Shown here: positions 6,966 to 7,508 of the stretch, piece after piece
How positions within the stretch are numbered: position 1 is the first letter of the stretch
Layout of the letters: the number at the start of each line of letters is the position of its first letter
NCBI GenBank assembly: GCA_023395695.1
Contig: JAEWYJ010000285.1
Coordinates: 1-7,508, forward strand
Direction of reading: 5' to 3'
Length of the DNA: 7,508 nt
Source of the DNA: Bacillota bacterium
Lineage (GTDB): Bacteria; Bacillota; Clostridia; Oscillospirales; Ruminococcaceae
Position numbers and translations under genes: made by a program
The notes under the pieces: generated by a model
Told to the model about the DNA's origin: nothing
The model's database searches: none
The model's input: the letters and a program-made list of their open reading frames with translations, nothing else

Positions 6966-7003
6966 TTGCCGGTCAACTATATAAATCATTATAGCACCGG
7001 CAA
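6966..7003. promoter_or_regulatory. Inverted repeat over the ior promoter, candidate operator
   Basis: TTGCCGGT (6966-6973) and its exact reverse complement ACCGGCAA (6996-7003) are separated by 22 bp, with arm centres 30 bp apart, about three helical turns. The right arm lies in the -10/-35 spacer and the left arm lies just downstream of the expected transcription start, so a bound dimer or tetramer would block RNA polymerase. Outside the arms the similarity continues as CTATA. It does not match the Rex consensus, and I cannot name the regulator. The arms also loosely resemble the tips of the repeat element (TTGCCGACTATA), so a decayed transposon remnant is an alternative. Confidence 0.4.
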
Positions 7004-7015
7004 ACCCCAAGTCAA
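6988..7015 (-). promoter_or_regulatory. Promoter of the iorAB operon
   Basis: Minus-strand -35 TTGACT (7015-7010, 5 of 6 consensus bases) and -10 TATAAT (6993-6988, perfect) with a 16-bp spacer, plus a TG two bases before the -10 (extended -10). Transcription would start near 6981, giving a leader of about 50 nt ahead of the iorA ATG at 6931. Confidence 0.8.
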
Positions 7016-7080
7016 AGAAAATACCGCCGCACAGCAGGGAATTTTAACAAAACCGACCATAAAAATGTAACAGGCGATAC

Positions 7081-7109
7081 TTGTTATTTTGCTTCGGGAA
7101 TGGTATAGT
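7081..7109 (+). promoter_or_regulatory. Promoter of trmL
   Basis: -35 TTGTTA (7081-7086, 4 of 6) and -10 TATAGT (7104-7109, 5 of 6), spacer 17 bp, with an extended -10 TG at 7101-7102. Expected start near 7116, about 29 nt before the coding start. It is divergent from the ior promoter; the two -35 elements are 65 bp apart, and I see no clear shared site in between. Confidence 0.75.
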
Positions 7110-7130
7110 GAGGTATATTCTTTTTCTTTT

Positions 7131-7134
7131 GGAG
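7131..7134 (+). promoter_or_regulatory. Ribosome binding site of trmL
   Basis: GGAG preceded by T-rich sequence. It lies 10 nt from the TTG at 7145 and 4 nt from another in-frame TTG at 7139. The first spacing is acceptable and the second short, which favours 7145 slightly. No in-frame ATG is available before the conserved NIVLMEP segment. Confidence 0.55.
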
Positions 7135-7144
7135 ATTATTGATT

Positions 7145-7508
7145 TTGCGGACGCTTAACATTGTTTTAATGGAGCCTCAAATCCCCCAAAATACCGGCAA
7201 CATTGCCCGCACCTGCGCGGCGACTGGCGCACGGCTGCACCTGGTCGGCCCCATGGGCTTTGTGCTTGACGACAAAAAATTAAAACGCGCTGGTCTCGAT
7301 TACTGGCATTTGCTTGACATTACCGAATATGCCGACAGCGACGATTTCTTTGCCAAAAACCGGGGGCCGTTTTACTACTTTACCACCAAGGCGCGTCACA
7401 CTCATAGCGACGTTTGCTATCCCGACGGCGCCTATCTTGTATTTGGGCGCGAGGACGCCGGGCTGCCCGAGGCACTGCTTTTTAAAAATCCCCAGGGCTG
7501 TGTACGAA
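7145..7508 (+). CDS. trmL: tRNA (cytidine(34)-2'-O)-methyltransferase, TrmL/CspR-like (3' partial)
   Basis: SPOUT-superfamily (SpoU-type) methyltransferase expected to 2'-O-methylate the wobble base of certain leucine tRNAs using S-adenosylmethionine. The visible 121 residues start LRTLNIVLMEP with TTG as probable initiation codon (TTG at 7139 is the alternative, adding two residues) and contain the family signatures PQNTGNIARTCAATGARLHLVGPMGF (in part motif 1), KRAGLDYW, FTTKARH and the S-adenosylmethionine-knot segment LVFGREDAGLPEALL. The window ends before the last knot motif; a full protein is about 150-160 aa, so some 35 residues are missing. It is divergently transcribed from iorA, has its own promoter, and is a housekeeping gene with no evident link to the redox genes. 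Confidence 0.93.
   Translation, partial: MRTLNIVLMEPQIPQNTGNIARTCAATGARLHLVGPMGFVLDDKKLKRAGLDYWHLLDITEYADSDDFFAKNRGPFYYFTTKARHTHSDVCYPDGAYLVFGREDAGLPEALLFKNPQGCVR

Noticed and set aside
6932..6976. A 15-residue N-terminal extension of IorA starting at 6976.
   Set aside because: The ATG at 6931 has a well-placed AAAGGAG, and the predicted transcription start near 6981 would leave the upstream ATG nearly leaderless without a ribosome binding site.
1..7508. CRISPR arrays, tRNA or rRNA genes, toxin-antitoxin or phage-defence genes.
   Set aside because: No regularly spaced direct repeats, no tRNA cloverleaf or rRNA-like segments, and no such protein signatures were seen in any frame.

Overview
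The window reads as a chromosomal segment of an anaerobic, fermentative Clostridia-like Firmicute. The evidence is the pairing of an electron-bifurcating type [FeFe]-hydrogenase with an indolepyruvate:ferredoxin oxidoreductase, the strong AGGAGG-type ribosome binding sites, the extended -10 promoters, the compact hairpin terminators and one TTG start. The G+C content looks moderately high, and no genus is claimed.

Layout, left to right. (1) Positions 1-3402, plus strand: the 3' part of hydB (cut by the window edge) followed 3 bp later by a complete hydA. These are two subunits of a trimeric NAD- and ferredoxin-linked hydrogenase; the third subunit (hydC, NuoE-like) is not in the window and probably lies upstream. 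(2) Positions 3403-3709: no gene. This stretch holds a degenerate copy (A) of a ~159 bp inverted-repeat element that begins right after the hydA stop codon, then a 43-nt perfect palindrome acting as a terminator between converging genes. (3) Positions 3710-4297, minus strand: a small rhomboid-family membrane serine protease. (4) Positions 4298-4569: no gene. It holds a better-preserved copy (B, 158 bp) of the same element with 23-bp terminal inverted repeats, ending just upstream of the rhomboid ribosome binding site, and then the terminator of the ior operon. (5) Positions 4570-6931, minus strand: the iorA-iorB operon with a recognisable promoter and a candidate operator. (6) Positions 7016-7144: a divergent intergenic region with a strong promoter for (7) trmL, plus strand, cut by the right edge.

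How the genes may work together: IorAB oxidatively decarboxylates aromatic 2-oxoacids derived from amino acids, giving aryl-acyl-CoA, CO2 and reduced ferredoxin. A HydABC hydrogenase can oxidise reduced ferredoxin together with NADH to release H2. This fits an amino-acid-fermenting lifestyle, but the two loci are separate transcription units, so the coupling is inferred from biochemistry.

The least ordinary content is non-coding: two diverged, same-orientation copies of a short terminal-inverted-repeat (MITE-like) element flanking the rhomboid gene, and an inverted repeat placed over the ior promoter. The protein-coding genes are good members of known families, and I see no clearly new protein system here.
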